DNA from: Pseudophaeobacter sp.
GTDB lineage: Bacteria > Pseudomonadota > Alphaproteobacteria > Rhodobacterales > Rhodobacteraceae
DNA length: 64,000 bases
Direction of reading: 5' to 3'
Assembly (NCBI GenBank): GCA_027019165.1
Contig: JALUXC010000010.1
Coordinates: 62,001 to 126,000, forward strand
How positions within the stretch are numbered: position 1 is the first letter of the stretch; each line of letters starts with the position of its first letter. The notes below the pieces were generated by a model. The model worked only from the letters and a program-made list of their open reading frames with translations. It made no database searches and was not told where the DNA came from. A program made the translations under genes and the position numbers. Positions 17,338-25,707 of the stretch are shown here, piece by piece.

Positions 17338-18864
17338 ATGAAACTCACAAGACGCACGTTATTACAAAGTACCGCCGCCACAGTGGCCCTTGCGGGCGCC
17401 AGCCTGCCTAGCTTTGCCGCCGGGATCGAGGAACTGGTGATCGCCTACAACGTCAACCTGCCCAGCTGGGATCCGACCGTGGGCCCTTCGGCGGTGAACC
17501 CGACCATCCAGGGCATCTACCAGTCGGTGTTCGATCTGTTCATCCCTCAGAACCCGGACCTGTCCTTCGGGTCGGGTATTCTGACGGGCTATGGCTGGAG
17601 TGAGGACAAGACCAAGATCTGGATGGATGTGCGCGAAGGGGTCACCTGGCACAATGGCGATCCCCTGACGCCCGAGGACGTGGCCTGGTCGCTGGAGCGC
17701 GCGGGCAATCCCGAGACCGGCAACCCGATCCAGTTCATCTGGGGCAAGATCGGCAACTACGCCATCGATGGCAATCGGGTGACGGCGGATGTACTGGCCT
17801 ATGAGCCGACGATCTTCAAATGGATGAGCTTCCTCACCGGCTATATCCTACCCAAAGCCTACTATGAATCCGTGGGCGCTGATGGGTTCGAAGCCGCCCC
17901 TGTGGGCACCGGCCCCTACATGGTCGAGAAGTTCGAGCGCAACGCCTTCGTGCGCCTCAAGGCGAATGAAAATTACTGGGGCGGCGCGCCCGAGTTCAAA
18001 TCCGTCACCATCAAGTTCGTCACCGATGCCGCCAGCCGCGTGGCTGAGGTGGAATCAGGCAACGCTCATGTGACGCTGGAAATGCCCTACGAGGAGTTCG
18101 ACCGCCTGAAAGAGAAATCCGGCATCATGGGCACCGCCGCGCCGGTGTCGGATATCGGCATGATCTTCATCAACGATGTGGACGTGATGAAAGATGCCAA
18201 TGTGCGTATGGCCATGGCCCATGCCATCGACAAGCAGTTGATCATTGATCGCCTGCTGTCAGGCTATGGCGTGGCCATCGACACGCTGCAGACGCCGGAT
18301 TACTCGGCCTTTGATGCCTCGATCAAGGTTGCCTATGACCCTGAAAAAGCGAAGGAGCTGCTGGCGGCTTCGGGCTATGGGCCGGACAATCCGGTCAAGT
18401 TCACCATCCAGACCACCCGCGGCTTCAAACCCAAGGATTACGAGATCATCCAGGCCATCGTCGGTCTGTGGCGACGCGTCGGGATCGAGGCGGAGATCGA
18501 AGTCTACGAGATCGCCAAACACTATGAGCTGCGCGCGGCGGATACTCTGGCGCCTGCGGCCTTCTACAACTGGGGCAACTCGATCGGCGATCCCACCACC
18601 TCGACCGGCTTTGCCATGTTCGGCCCCTCGCCGCATTCGGTCTGGGACGGCGAAGACCTGATGCAGAAGATCCTGCCCTTGTGGGGTGAAGCGGATGAGG
18701 CCAAGCGGATCGATGGCTGGAAAGAAGTAGACCGCTTCATCGCCGCCAATGCGCTGGTCATTCCGCTGCTGCAATATGTGCAGCCCATCCTGCACAGTGA
18801 GCAGGTCAAGGTGGTTCCCCATGCCTCCGGGGCACTTCTGCCCCACCTGATGACGCGGGCCTGA
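17338..18864 (+). CDS. ABC transporter substrate-binding protein (SBP family 5, oligopeptide type)
   Basis: The 508-aa protein starts MKLTRRTLLQSTAATVALAG; the twin Arg followed by a hydrophobic stretch and an A-A cleavage site suggests Tat or Sec export to the periplasm. DVREGVTWHNGDPLTPEDVAWSLER is the signature of SBP_bac_5 proteins (DppA/OppA/NikA class). It captures a peptide-like or other small ligand for the permease genes that follow. The long upstream in-frame extension is the end of the previous gene's region and is not used. Ligand unknown. Confidence 0.88.
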   Translation: MKLTRRTLLQSTAATVALAGASLPSFAAGIEELVIAYNVNLPSWDPTVGPSAVNPTIQGIYQSVFDLFIPQNPDLSFGSGILTGYGWSEDKTKIWMDVREGVTWHNGDPLTPEDVAWSLERAGNPETGNPIQFIWGKIGNYAIDGNRVTADVLAYEPTIFKWMSFLTGYILPKAYYESVGADGFEAAPVGTGPYMVEKFERNAFVRLKANENYWGGAPEFKSVTIKFVTDAASRVAEVESGNAHVTLEMPYEEFDRLKEKSGIMGTAAPVSDIGMIFINDVDVMKDANVRMAMAHAIDKQLIIDRLLSGYGVAIDTLQTPDYSAFDASIKVAYDPEKAKELLAASGYGPDNPVKFTIQTTRGFKPKDYEIIQAIVGLWRRVGIEAEIEVYEIAKHYELRAADTLAPAAFYNWGNSIGDPTTSTGFAMFGPSPHSVWDGEDLMQKILPLWGEADEAKRIDGWKEVDRFIAANALVIPLLQYVQPILHSEQVKVVPHASGALLPHLMTRA

Positions 18865-18950
18865 CACCACGTCTTCCTTGGCGGCGGGGGCGGATTGATT
18901 GCGCTGCCTCCGTCGCTCTTTTTCACGACCTGACAGAACGAAGGTAGAGA

Positions 18951-19961
18951 ATGCAGATCCTGCGCAGAATGATCGCGCGGCTGGCGGCCACGGCTGTGAC
19001 GCTGGTCGGGGTTGCGGTCATCGTCTTTGTGGTCATCCGCGTGGTGCCGGGCAACCCGATTGCCATGATGCTGCCGCCGGGCGCCACCGATGCGGATATC
19101 CAGCGGCTTCAAGAGCTGTATGGCCTTGATAAATCCATCCCCGAGCAGTTCCTGATCTGGGCGGGCGGCGTGCTTCAGGGCGATTTTGGCACCTCCATCT
19201 CGCTGCGCCAACCGGTGTCGGAGCTGGTTCTGGGACGCCTGCCTGCCACGCTGGAGCTATCTGTGATGGCGCTGGCAATCGCAGTGGTGCTGGGTGGCGG
19301 CATGGCGCTGACCGCGACGCTGTATCGGGGTACTCGCGTCGAAGGCGCCATCGATGTGACTGGCGGGATGGCCCTGTCGGTGCCGGATTTCCTTTGGGGG
19401 CTGGTGCTGATCCTGCTGTTCGGCGTGCTCTGGCCGCTGTTCCATATCTCTGGCCGCATCTCGCCCTCGCTGGGGTTCGAGTTCCAGTCGAACTTCTACC
19501 TGTGGGAAAGCTTCGTCCGCCTGCGGTTCGATGTCTGGACCGATATCGTCGCTCATATGTTCATGCCCGCGCTGGCGCTGGCGATCCCTTTGGCGGCAAT
19601 CATCTCGCAACTGCTGAAACAGTCGCTGAAGGAAACCATGCATCTGGATTACGTGACGCTAGCGCGCACCAAGGGGTATTCCGAGACCAGCATCATCACT
19701 CGTGAGGCGCTGCCCAATGCGATCCTGCCGACGCTGACCCTGGTGGGGGTGCAGTTCACCTTCCTGATTGGCGGCACCGTGATAGTAGAGCGGCTGTTCT
19801 CCTACGAAGGGCTGGGGAACATGGCCATCGATGCGGTGATCAACCGCGATCTGCCGCTGATCCAGGGGATCGTGATCCTGTTTGCGCTGATTTTCACCGT
19901 GGTCAACCTGGTCGTCGACATGACCTATGCCGCCCTGAACCCGAGGCTGCGCCATGCGTGA
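18951..19961 (+). CDS. ABC transporter permease (DppB type)
   Basis: The 336-aa inner-membrane permease has six predicted helices, the N-terminal VIRVVPGNPIAMM motif of DppB-like proteins and the coupling-loop EAA motif (TLARTKGYSETSIITREALPNAILPTL). It pairs with the DppC-type permease whose start overlaps its end by 8 bp. It begins 86 bp after the binding-protein gene in the same operon. Confidence 0.88.
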   Translation: MQILRRMIARLAATAVTLVGVAVIVFVVIRVVPGNPIAMMLPPGATDADIQRLQELYGLDKSIPEQFLIWAGGVLQGDFGTSISLRQPVSELVLGRLPATLELSVMALAIAVVLGGGMALTATLYRGTRVEGAIDVTGGMALSVPDFLWGLVLILLFGVLWPLFHISGRISPSLGFEFQSNFYLWESFVRLRFDVWTDIVAHMFMPALALAIPLAAIISQLLKQSLKETMHLDYVTLARTKGYSETSIITREALPNAILPTLTLVGVQFTFLIGGTVIVERLFSYEGLGNMAIDAVINRDLPLIQGIVILFALIFTVVNLVVDMTYAALNPRLRHA

Positions 19962-20802
19962 TACCCGAGGACACACCCGCAAACCCGGCCTGCGCCTTTG
20001 GCTATCCGGCGGTTGGATCACCGTTTTGGTTCTGGCCGCGCTGCTGGCCCCCTGGATTAGCCCGCATGACCCGCTGGCACAGGATCTGTTCGCGGGGCGG
20101 ATGCCGCCCTTCTGGCAAGCGGGCGCTGATCCCAACTACCTGCTTGGCACTGACTCCCTTGGCCGCGATGTCCTGAGCCGCATCCTGCATGGCGCGCGTC
20201 TTGCCCTGACGGTGGCGCTGATTGCCGGGGTGCTGACCTGCCTTATCGGCGCCACGCTGGGGCTAATCGCGGGTTACTATGGCGGCTGGGCGGATCTGGT
20301 GATCTCGCGTCTTGTGGACATCTGGATGGCCTTCCCGCCGGTGCTGTTTGCGATCCTGCTGATTGCTGTCCTTGGCACCGGCATGACCTCGATCATTATC
20401 GCCATCGTGGTGATCGACTGGACGCGGTTCGCCCGCGTGATCCGGGCCGAGGCGATGAGCCAGTCCAAGATGGACTATGTCGCCTCGGCGCAGGTGGTGG
20501 GGCGCAGCCGGCTCGGCACCGCCCTGACCGAGATCCTGCCCAATGTCCTGCCCACAATCGTCGCCCTTCTGACGCTGGAGATGGGCATCGCGGTCATCGT
20601 CGAGGCGATCCTCAGCTTTGTGAATCTCTCGATCTCCACCGATGCGCCCACCTGGGGTGGCATGATCGCCGAGGGGCGCACCTCAGTCCATCAGGCGTGG
20701 TGGGTGCTGGTCTTCCCGCTGGTCGCCTTGTTCCTCACCGTCCTCAGCTTCTCGCAATTGGGTGAGGGGCTGAAGGACCACTTCGACCCGGTGCTGAGAT
20801 GA
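19954..20802 (+). CDS. ABC transporter permease (DppC type)
   Basis: The 282-aa permease has the N-terminal HDPLAQDLFAGRMPPF segment and LGTDSLGRDVLSRILHGARLAL, diagnostic of DppC-like subunits, and an EAA coupling loop (VASAQVVGRSRLGTALTEILPNVLPTI). It forms the membrane channel with the preceding DppB-type gene and overlaps both neighbours (8 bp and 4 bp), showing translational coupling. Confidence 0.88.
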   Translation: MRDTRGHTRKPGLRLWLSGGWITVLVLAALLAPWISPHDPLAQDLFAGRMPPFWQAGADPNYLLGTDSLGRDVLSRILHGARLALTVALIAGVLTCLIGATLGLIAGYYGGWADLVISRLVDIWMAFPPVLFAILLIAVLGTGMTSIIIAIVVIDWTRFARVIRAEAMSQSKMDYVASAQVVGRSRLGTALTEILPNVLPTIVALLTLEMGIAVIVEAILSFVNLSISTDAPTWGGMIAEGRTSVHQAWWVLVFPLVALFLTVLSFSQLGEGLKDHFDPVLR

Positions 20803-21671
20803 GCTTTCTGTCTATTCAAGACCTGACTGTGCGGCTGCGGGGGAAGGCGCCGATCCTGCGCCGTGTCTCAATCGACGTGGCGGCGGGCGAGGTGCGTGCC
20901 CTCGTTGGCGAAAGCGGCGCGGGCAAATCCATGATCGGCAAATCGGTGCTGGGTACCCTGCCGCAGGCGCTGGGCATCACGGGCGGGCGGATCATCCTGG
21001 ACGGAGAAGATCTGGAGCAGCTCTCCCCCCGCGCCCGTCGCCAAAGGATCGGCGCCAAGGTGGCGCTGATCCCGCAGGATCCCCTGACCGCGCTCAACCC
21101 CTCGCGCCGGGTCGGGCCGCAGATCACCAATCGCCTTGTTGATATCCTCGGCTGGTCGCGCAAGGCGGCTGAGGCCCGCGCGCTGGAACTCTTGGCAGAG
21201 GTCCATATCCCCGATCCCGCACGCGTCATGCGCGCCTACCCGCATGAGCTGTCGGGAGGCATGCGCCAGCGGATCCTCATCGCTTCGGCCTTTGCGGCGG
21301 AGCCAAAGCTGATCATCGCGGACGAGCCGACAACCGCGCTGGATGTGACGGTGCAGAAGCAAATCCTGCGGCTGATCGCGGAGATGCAGCAGCGCCACGG
21401 CACGGCGCTGTTGTTCGTGACCCATGATCTGGGCGTGGTCTCCAAGGTCTGTCAGACCATGAGCGTGCTTTACTCCGGCATGGTGGTCGAGGACACGAAT
21501 GTGCGTGAGTTTTTTGCCAGCCCCGGTCACCCCTATTCGGCGGCCCTTTTGGCGGCGACGCCAAAATACACCGACCCGGACGGCAGTTTGACCCCGGTTC
21601 CCGAAACGGTGATCCGCGCGGTCGAGGAAGAGGTCGCGGCTTTTGATCGCGAGATGGAGGGCGCGGCATGA
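20799..21671 (+). CDS. ABC transporter ATP-binding protein (DppD type)
   Basis: The 290-aa ATPase has Walker A GESGAGKSMIG, signature ELSGGMRQRILIA, Walker B LIIADEPTTALDV and a switch His in VTHDLGVV. It powers import with the DppF-type partner. It overlaps the permease gene upstream and the second ATPase gene downstream by 4 bp each. It ends without the long C-terminal oligopeptide motif extension seen in some OppD proteins. Confidence 0.88.
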   Translation: MSFLSIQDLTVRLRGKAPILRRVSIDVAAGEVRALVGESGAGKSMIGKSVLGTLPQALGITGGRIILDGEDLEQLSPRARRQRIGAKVALIPQDPLTALNPSRRVGPQITNRLVDILGWSRKAAEARALELLAEVHIPDPARVMRAYPHELSGGMRQRILIASAFAAEPKLIIADEPTTALDVTVQKQILRLIAEMQQRHGTALLFVTHDLGVVSKVCQTMSVLYSGMVVEDTNVREFFASPGHPYSAALLAATPKYTDPDGSLTPVPETVIRAVEEEVAAFDREMEGAA

Positions 21672-22471
21672 GCGATGTGATTTATGACGTAAAGGATCTG
21701 CGGCTCAGCTTTCCGGACATGTCGCGCAAACCGATTCTTGGCCCCGCGCCCCGTATCGAGATCCTGAAAGGCCTGACCTTCCAGATCCCCAAGGGCGAGG
21801 TGCTGGGCATCGTCGGCGGCTCTGGCTCGGGCAAATCCACCCTCGGGCGGGCGCTGATCCGTTTGATCGAACCTGACAGCGGCCAGATCGATTTCGAGGG
21901 GACAGACATCACCCATATGGGTGAGGATGACTTGCGGCCCCTGCGGCGGCGGTTTCAGATGATCTTTCAGGATCCCCTGTCTTCGCTCAACCCGCGCCGC
22001 CGGGTGGGCGGGATCATTGCAGGGCCTTTGCGCCTGCAGGGGCTGGAGGGGATCGACGCCCGCGTCAATGAGGCGCTGGATATGGTTGGCTTGCCCCGCA
22101 GCTTTGCCAGCCGCTATCCGCATGAGCTGTCCGGCGGTCAGCGTCAGCGCGTCGGCATCGCTCGCGCCATTGCCTTGCGTCCAGATTTCATTCTGGCGGA
22201 TGAGATCGTCTCGGGGTTGGATGTTTCAAGCCAGGCGCAGGTGCTGAACCTTTTGGAGGAATTGGTGCGCGAGTTGGGCCTGACGCTGGCCTTCATCAGC
22301 CACGACCTGTCGGTGATCCGCCGCCTGTGCAGCCGTATTCTGGTGCTCTATCAGGGCGAAATCGTCGAGAACGCAGCGACGGCAGACCTGTTCGCCGCCC
22401 CCACCGCGCCGTACACGCAGGAGCTGTTGTCGGCAATTCCGCTGCCGGATCCGGATCAGGTCTGGGTGTGA
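21668..22471 (+). CDS. ABC transporter ATP-binding protein (DppF type)
   Basis: The 267-aa ATPase has Walker A GGSGSGKSTLG, Q-loop MIFQDPLSSLNPRRRVG typical of DppF/OppF, signature ELSGGQRQRVGIA and Walker B ILADEIVSGLDV. It is the last gene of the importer operon. About 230 bp further on the chromosome is interrupted by the tRNA-Arg island. Confidence 0.88.
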   Translation: MSDVIYDVKDLRLSFPDMSRKPILGPAPRIEILKGLTFQIPKGEVLGIVGGSGSGKSTLGRALIRLIEPDSGQIDFEGTDITHMGEDDLRPLRRRFQMIFQDPLSSLNPRRRVGGIIAGPLRLQGLEGIDARVNEALDMVGLPRSFASRYPHELSGGQRQRVGIARAIALRPDFILADEIVSGLDVSSQAQVLNLLEELVRELGLTLAFISHDLSVIRRLCSRILVLYQGEIVENAATADLFAAPTAPYTQELLSAIPLPDPDQVWV

Positions 22472-22701
22472 GGAGCATCGTCGAACCAGTTGATTCCCGC
22501 GCTGTTGTCTTGCGTGGGAAACCAGTTTGCAGTCTTCTTCATTCACAATCTGCCAGGACATGCCGACACATGGCGGATCCAAAGCCTGATCGGGGCGACG
22601 TCGTTTAAGCCCAATACGTTTGCGGTGTTATGCCGAAAGGAGCCGCACTGCGGCGGAACGCGCCGCTGAGAAGTCTTGGCGAGTTATGGAAAAACACGAT
22701 C
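22472..22701. other. Intergenic DNA between the ABC operon and the island's left end
   Basis: I see no gene and no clear terminator here. If the island were excised, this stretch would lie directly downstream of tRNA-Arg. Confidence 0.6.
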
Positions 22702-22718
22702 TGGCGACCCCGGCAGGA
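22702..22718. repeat. att site, left end of island (partial tRNA-Arg 3' copy)
   Basis: TGGCGACCCCGGCAGGA is identical to the last 17 nt of the tRNA gene (read on the plus strand) at 32232-32248. The match stops where the T-loop would begin, so this copy is a tRNA fragment, not a gene. Confidence 0.85.
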
Positions 22719-22867
22719 CTTGGTTGCGGTTACGATCCCATAAATAACTTATAAAACAATGGTTTGCAAATGGTGGAACTGCGGTGTGTCATACCGTGTG
22801 TTACAAGGCCTCTTAGTTCCCCTTGGTTCCGCCTGCCGGGATAAAGGCTCCACCAAAGAGCAAGAGA

Positions 22868-22883
22868 GAGTCCCGTAGGACTC
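22868..22883 (-). terminator. Small hairpin downstream of the serine recombinase
   Basis: GAGTCC and GGACTC pair across a 4-nt loop, 24 bp past the recombinase stop on the minus strand, followed by a moderately T-rich stretch. The stem is short, so termination is only possible. Confidence 0.35.
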
Positions 22884-22906
22884 CCCCTGATTGGTCGCCG
22901 GGGCCA

Positions 22907-23446
22907 TCATACGATCCGATAGACGGACCTCTCTGAGATACCCAAGAGCTTTGCGATCTGGCGTTTGGTGTTGCCTTCGGCCAGGAGCCTCTTTGCGTCG
23001 CTGGCTAGGCGCTGGGCGGTGGGGGCGCGTCCTTTGTACTTGCCTTCCCGCTTGGCCTTGGCGATCCCTTCCTTCTGGCGCTCCAGCATCATCTCCCGCT
23101 CGAACTGAGCCACGGACCCCAGGACATTCAGCATCAGCTTGCCCGTGGCGTTGGAGGTATCAAGGCCAAGGTCCAGGATGCGAAGACCTACGCCCTTGCT
23201 TTCCAGTTCTTCTACGATCTCCCCCAAATGGCGCACCGAACGGGCCAAGCGGTCCAGCTTTGTCACCACCAGGGTATCGCCCTCCCGAACATATCCCAGA
23301 GCCTCTGAGAGGGCTTCTCTGGGGCCAACTGAGCTTGTCTGCTCCTCCCACACCCTTTCGCATCCAAGGGCCTTCAGGGACTCTCTCTGGGCCTCCAGGC
23401 CTGCCTTCTGTTCTAGGGTCGAAGTCCGTGCATATCCGATCAGCAT
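22907..23446 (-). CDS. Serine recombinase (resolvase/invertase family)
   Basis: The 179-aa protein started at MLIGYARTST has nucleophile Ser9 and the VTKLDRLARS active-site motif (Asp65, Arg66, Arg69), then the conserved SVAQFEREMMLERQKEGIAKAKREGKYKGR linker region and a C-terminal Hin-type helix-turn-helix (NTKRQIAKLLGISERSVYRIV). Such small resolvases or invertases cut and rejoin short crossover sites. It sits at the island's left end, opposite the tyrosine integrase, so it may resolve or invert a segment rather than integrate the island. An in-frame ATG 8 codons upstream is possible but lengthens the usual N terminus. Confidence 0.88.
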   Translation of the reverse strand: MLIGYARTSTLEQKAGLEAQRESLKALGCERVWEEQTSSVGPREALSEALGYVREGDTLVVTKLDRLARSVRHLGEIVEELESKGVGLRILDLGLDTSNATGKLMLNVLGSVAQFEREMMLERQKEGIAKAKREGKYKGRAPTAQRLASDAKRLLAEGNTKRQIAKLLGISERSVYRIV

Positions 23447-23937
23447 CTGTCTGCCTCCTATCTCTGCCAATTAAGTCTTAGGAGTGGCGGCAGGGTGTCT
23501 GCCAAAACTCAAAACCCACTCCATAGACAGGCTATTCCCCCACTCTTGGGACCTGCCGCAGGAGCAAGGTCTATTGGCAGGCATCACGGGCGGGCGCTGG
23601 GCGGGATTTCCCCAGGAAAACCTAGGATTTTCAGAAGGGGTGGGGGGGGCTTTGAAAGCGACTTCAAAAAACCGGGTAAAGGGTTGTTATTATTGTTCCC
23701 TTTTGGCCGGTCAGCGGGTCCTTTGAGTAGGCTCATAGGGCCACGGAGAGGGCCATCAGAGGGCATTTGTTCTCTTTGATGCCTGGTGGTCTGCCTTGCC
23801 CTGAAACCCCTCCTGAAGGCGCTCTGAGGGGCCTCAGCATCCAAGGTGATCAACAAACGACCTGATTGTGAAGGGGCATTGGGTCCCTTTGGCAGAGGCA
23901 TCCCCTCTGTGTCCTTTCACATCAGAGATCAAAGAGG
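23447..23937. other. Gene-poor stretch upstream of the polymerase-motif gene
   Basis: About 490 bp hold no gene I can support. There is an 8-G run near 23642-23649, several GGG/CCC-rich short repeats and a purine-rich Shine-Dalgarno (AAAGAGG) directly before the ATG at 23938. Short open frames on both strands (for example 23584-23901 minus) have Pro/Gly-rich, unfamiliar translations and were not called. The region may hold the promoter or an origin-like element for the next gene. Confidence 0.5.
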
Positions 23938-25317
23938 ATGAAACACCAGCATTCCGATTGTATCCGCATACCCAAGCACATCACCCAACTGGGCTGCAAA
24001 GACGCCTATGACGCAGCCACAATGGCAACCCTCCTTCTACGCCCATGTTCCCCTGAGGCCTATGCGCTTGTGGAGCATGTCCTGGAAAAGACAGTCACCT
24101 ACGAAAGAGATATGGGGCGGCGCAGTCACAAGATCAGAGCCACGGACCTTCTCCGCCTCAAAGAAGGCATTGGGGCCGTGTTGGGTGATCTCCTAAGGCA
24201 GGCGACCAACGAAAAGTCCCTTGGGTTCATGTTCCGCGCCAAGAACCCACAGAAATTCTCAGGGACGCTTTGCTCATTCCGCACCTATCAAAGGCTGGAG
24301 GAAAGCTGGATCGAGCTAGGGCTTATCGAGGTGAAGAAGGGCTTTCGCTATCAGGATGACTTTGAGGGCGAGCGCTATGACACCTGGGGCAAGGCTGGAC
24401 GGCTCAGAGCCACACCCAAGCTCCTTTCTCTGGCTCAGATGTTCGGGATCACCCCAGAGACAGCATCAGCGCACTTCAAGATGGACCACGGCTTAAGCTT
24501 CCCGGTGGAGGTGAAGACCAGAAGTGTCAGAGGCACGTCAGGCAAGCGGAAAAGCAAGGTCATGCCCCTGCGGCCAAGTCCAAAGCGGGATCACGCTCTA
24601 GGCCAAGTCAGGGACCTCAACGCCTTCTATGAGCAGCACAGCTTCAACCTGCCGGAACCTCCAAGGCTCAAACGGACGTTCCACGACGGTGATGATCCGG
24701 GCTTTGATTATGACCAGGGCGGGCGGCTCTACTGTGTCTCGCAGGGGACCTACCAGAACCTGCACAAACATGAGCGGGCCAAGATCACCATAGACGGGCA
24801 GCCGGTTGCGGAGGTGGATGTGTCGAGCAGCTTCCCCTTCATCCTTCACCATCAATGCGGTGTCCCGTTCCCGGTGGCCGAAGACATCTACTCAATCCCG
24901 AACATCGAAAGGCTTGCGGTGAAGAAGATCGTCGTAGCCCGCCTTGGAAGCGAGGATTGGCCGACGAGATGGCCCAGGGGCTTCAAAGAGGAGTACCTTG
25001 AGGCCACAGGGAGACGCTTAGAGAAGACTTACCGACTCAAAGAGGTGGTGAAGGCGGTGAAGGAGAAGATCTCTGTCTTGGAGAAGGTTGATCAACGCTG
25101 GATAGGCTGGGCAAGGCTGCAATACCTGGAAAGCCAGGCCATGATCAGGGCCATGATGACGTTGAAAGACTTCGGTGTTGTGAGCCTCCCTGTCCATGAC
25201 AGTCTCATCATACCCAACGACAAGGTGGAGCTGGCAAAGGAGGCCATCAAAGAAGCCTATACCGTGTCCTTTGGATCATCTCCCAAGGTGAAGGAGGTCA
25301 TCTTGGAGAAAGAATAG
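23938..25317 (+). CDS. Unrecognised mobile-element protein with family-A DNA-polymerase-like motifs
   Basis: This is a 459-aa soluble protein. Three motifs in the C-terminal half are spaced like the palm and fingers of family A polymerases: motif-A-like VAEVDVSSSFPFIL (Glu292, Asp294), a motif-B-like helix ERLAVKKIVVA (Arg325, Lys329, Lys330) and motif-C-like SLPVHDSLIIP (His420, Asp421). A preceding RLYCVSQGTYQNL...R..ITIDGQ segment is of a kind I recall from uncharacterised plasmid and island proteins. No exonuclease domain is visible and the first ~230 residues are unassigned. A role in element replication or gap filling is inference. The AAAGAGG sequence just before the ATG supports the start. 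A nested inverted repeat follows 12 bp after the stop. Confidence 0.55.
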   Translation: MKHQHSDCIRIPKHITQLGCKDAYDAATMATLLLRPCSPEAYALVEHVLEKTVTYERDMGRRSHKIRATDLLRLKEGIGAVLGDLLRQATNEKSLGFMFRAKNPQKFSGTLCSFRTYQRLEESWIELGLIEVKKGFRYQDDFEGERYDTWGKAGRLRATPKLLSLAQMFGITPETASAHFKMDHGLSFPVEVKTRSVRGTSGKRKSKVMPLRPSPKRDHALGQVRDLNAFYEQHSFNLPEPPRLKRTFHDGDDPGFDYDQGGRLYCVSQGTYQNLHKHERAKITIDGQPVAEVDVSSSFPFILHHQCGVPFPVAEDIYSIPNIERLAVKKIVVARLGSEDWPTRWPRGFKEEYLEATGRRLEKTYRLKEVVKAVKEKISVLEKVDQRWIGWARLQYLESQAMIRAMMTLKDFGVVSLPVHDSLIIPNDKVELAKEAIKEAYTVSFGSSPKVKEVILEKE

Positions 25318-25328
25318 ACATACACCAT

Positions 25329-25394
25329 CACCCCCTTAGAGGCTGTGTTTATCAACACCATATCCGTGTTGGTCCTTGGGCTTCTGAGGGGGTG
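25329..25394. repeat. Nested inverted repeat after the polymerase-motif gene
   Basis: Outer arms 25329-25340 and 25383-25394 match at 11 of 12 positions (CACCCCCTTAGA against TCTGAGGGGGTG). Inside them CAACAC (25353-25358) and GTGTTG (25366-25371) form a second stem. It may be a terminator, a structured RNA or a replication/recombination site. No T tract follows. Confidence 0.5.
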
Positions 25395-25707
25395 TCTTTG
25401 GGAGGAGCCTAAAGAACAATCCTATCGCATAGCTATTAACGCAGTTGGAGGGGCAGGTGGCAGCCCTAAGCGGACGTGACTTGTGCAGCCGCAGCACTAG
25501 AATATTCCCGAGGCGAGGGTGGGAAGCATGCGTAATTGGGCCGACCCTAGCTCTTCCATTCCCTCCATCATTTTTTGATGTTCATTTACGGTCATAGTCT
25601 TCACCGTTATGACGCTTGTGGGTTAAGTCCCGAAAACTGCTTAGCAAACCCCTTGAACTTTCCTTAGACAACGCCGAAGTTCAACCAAAAGGTGAGGTTG
25701 GACGAAG
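25395..25707. promoter_or_regulatory. AT-rich intergenic region in front of the ThyA-like operon
   Basis: No gene is seen in about 310 bp. A 6-bp inverted repeat, GTCATA (25591-25596) and TATGAC (25608-25613), lies 95 bp before the ThyA-like start and could be an operator. A GGTGAGG sequence at 25691-25697 is the candidate ribosome-binding site. Confidence 0.4.

Noticed and set aside
22702-22718. Possible second tRNA gene at the island's left end
   Set aside because: Only 17 nt match the tRNA 3' end; no cloverleaf can be formed, so it is an att remnant.
23584-23901. 105-aa minus-strand frame and overlapping short plus frames between the recombinase and the polymerase-like gene
   Set aside because: Pro/Gly-rich low-complexity translations, no convincing ribosome sites, no recognised family.
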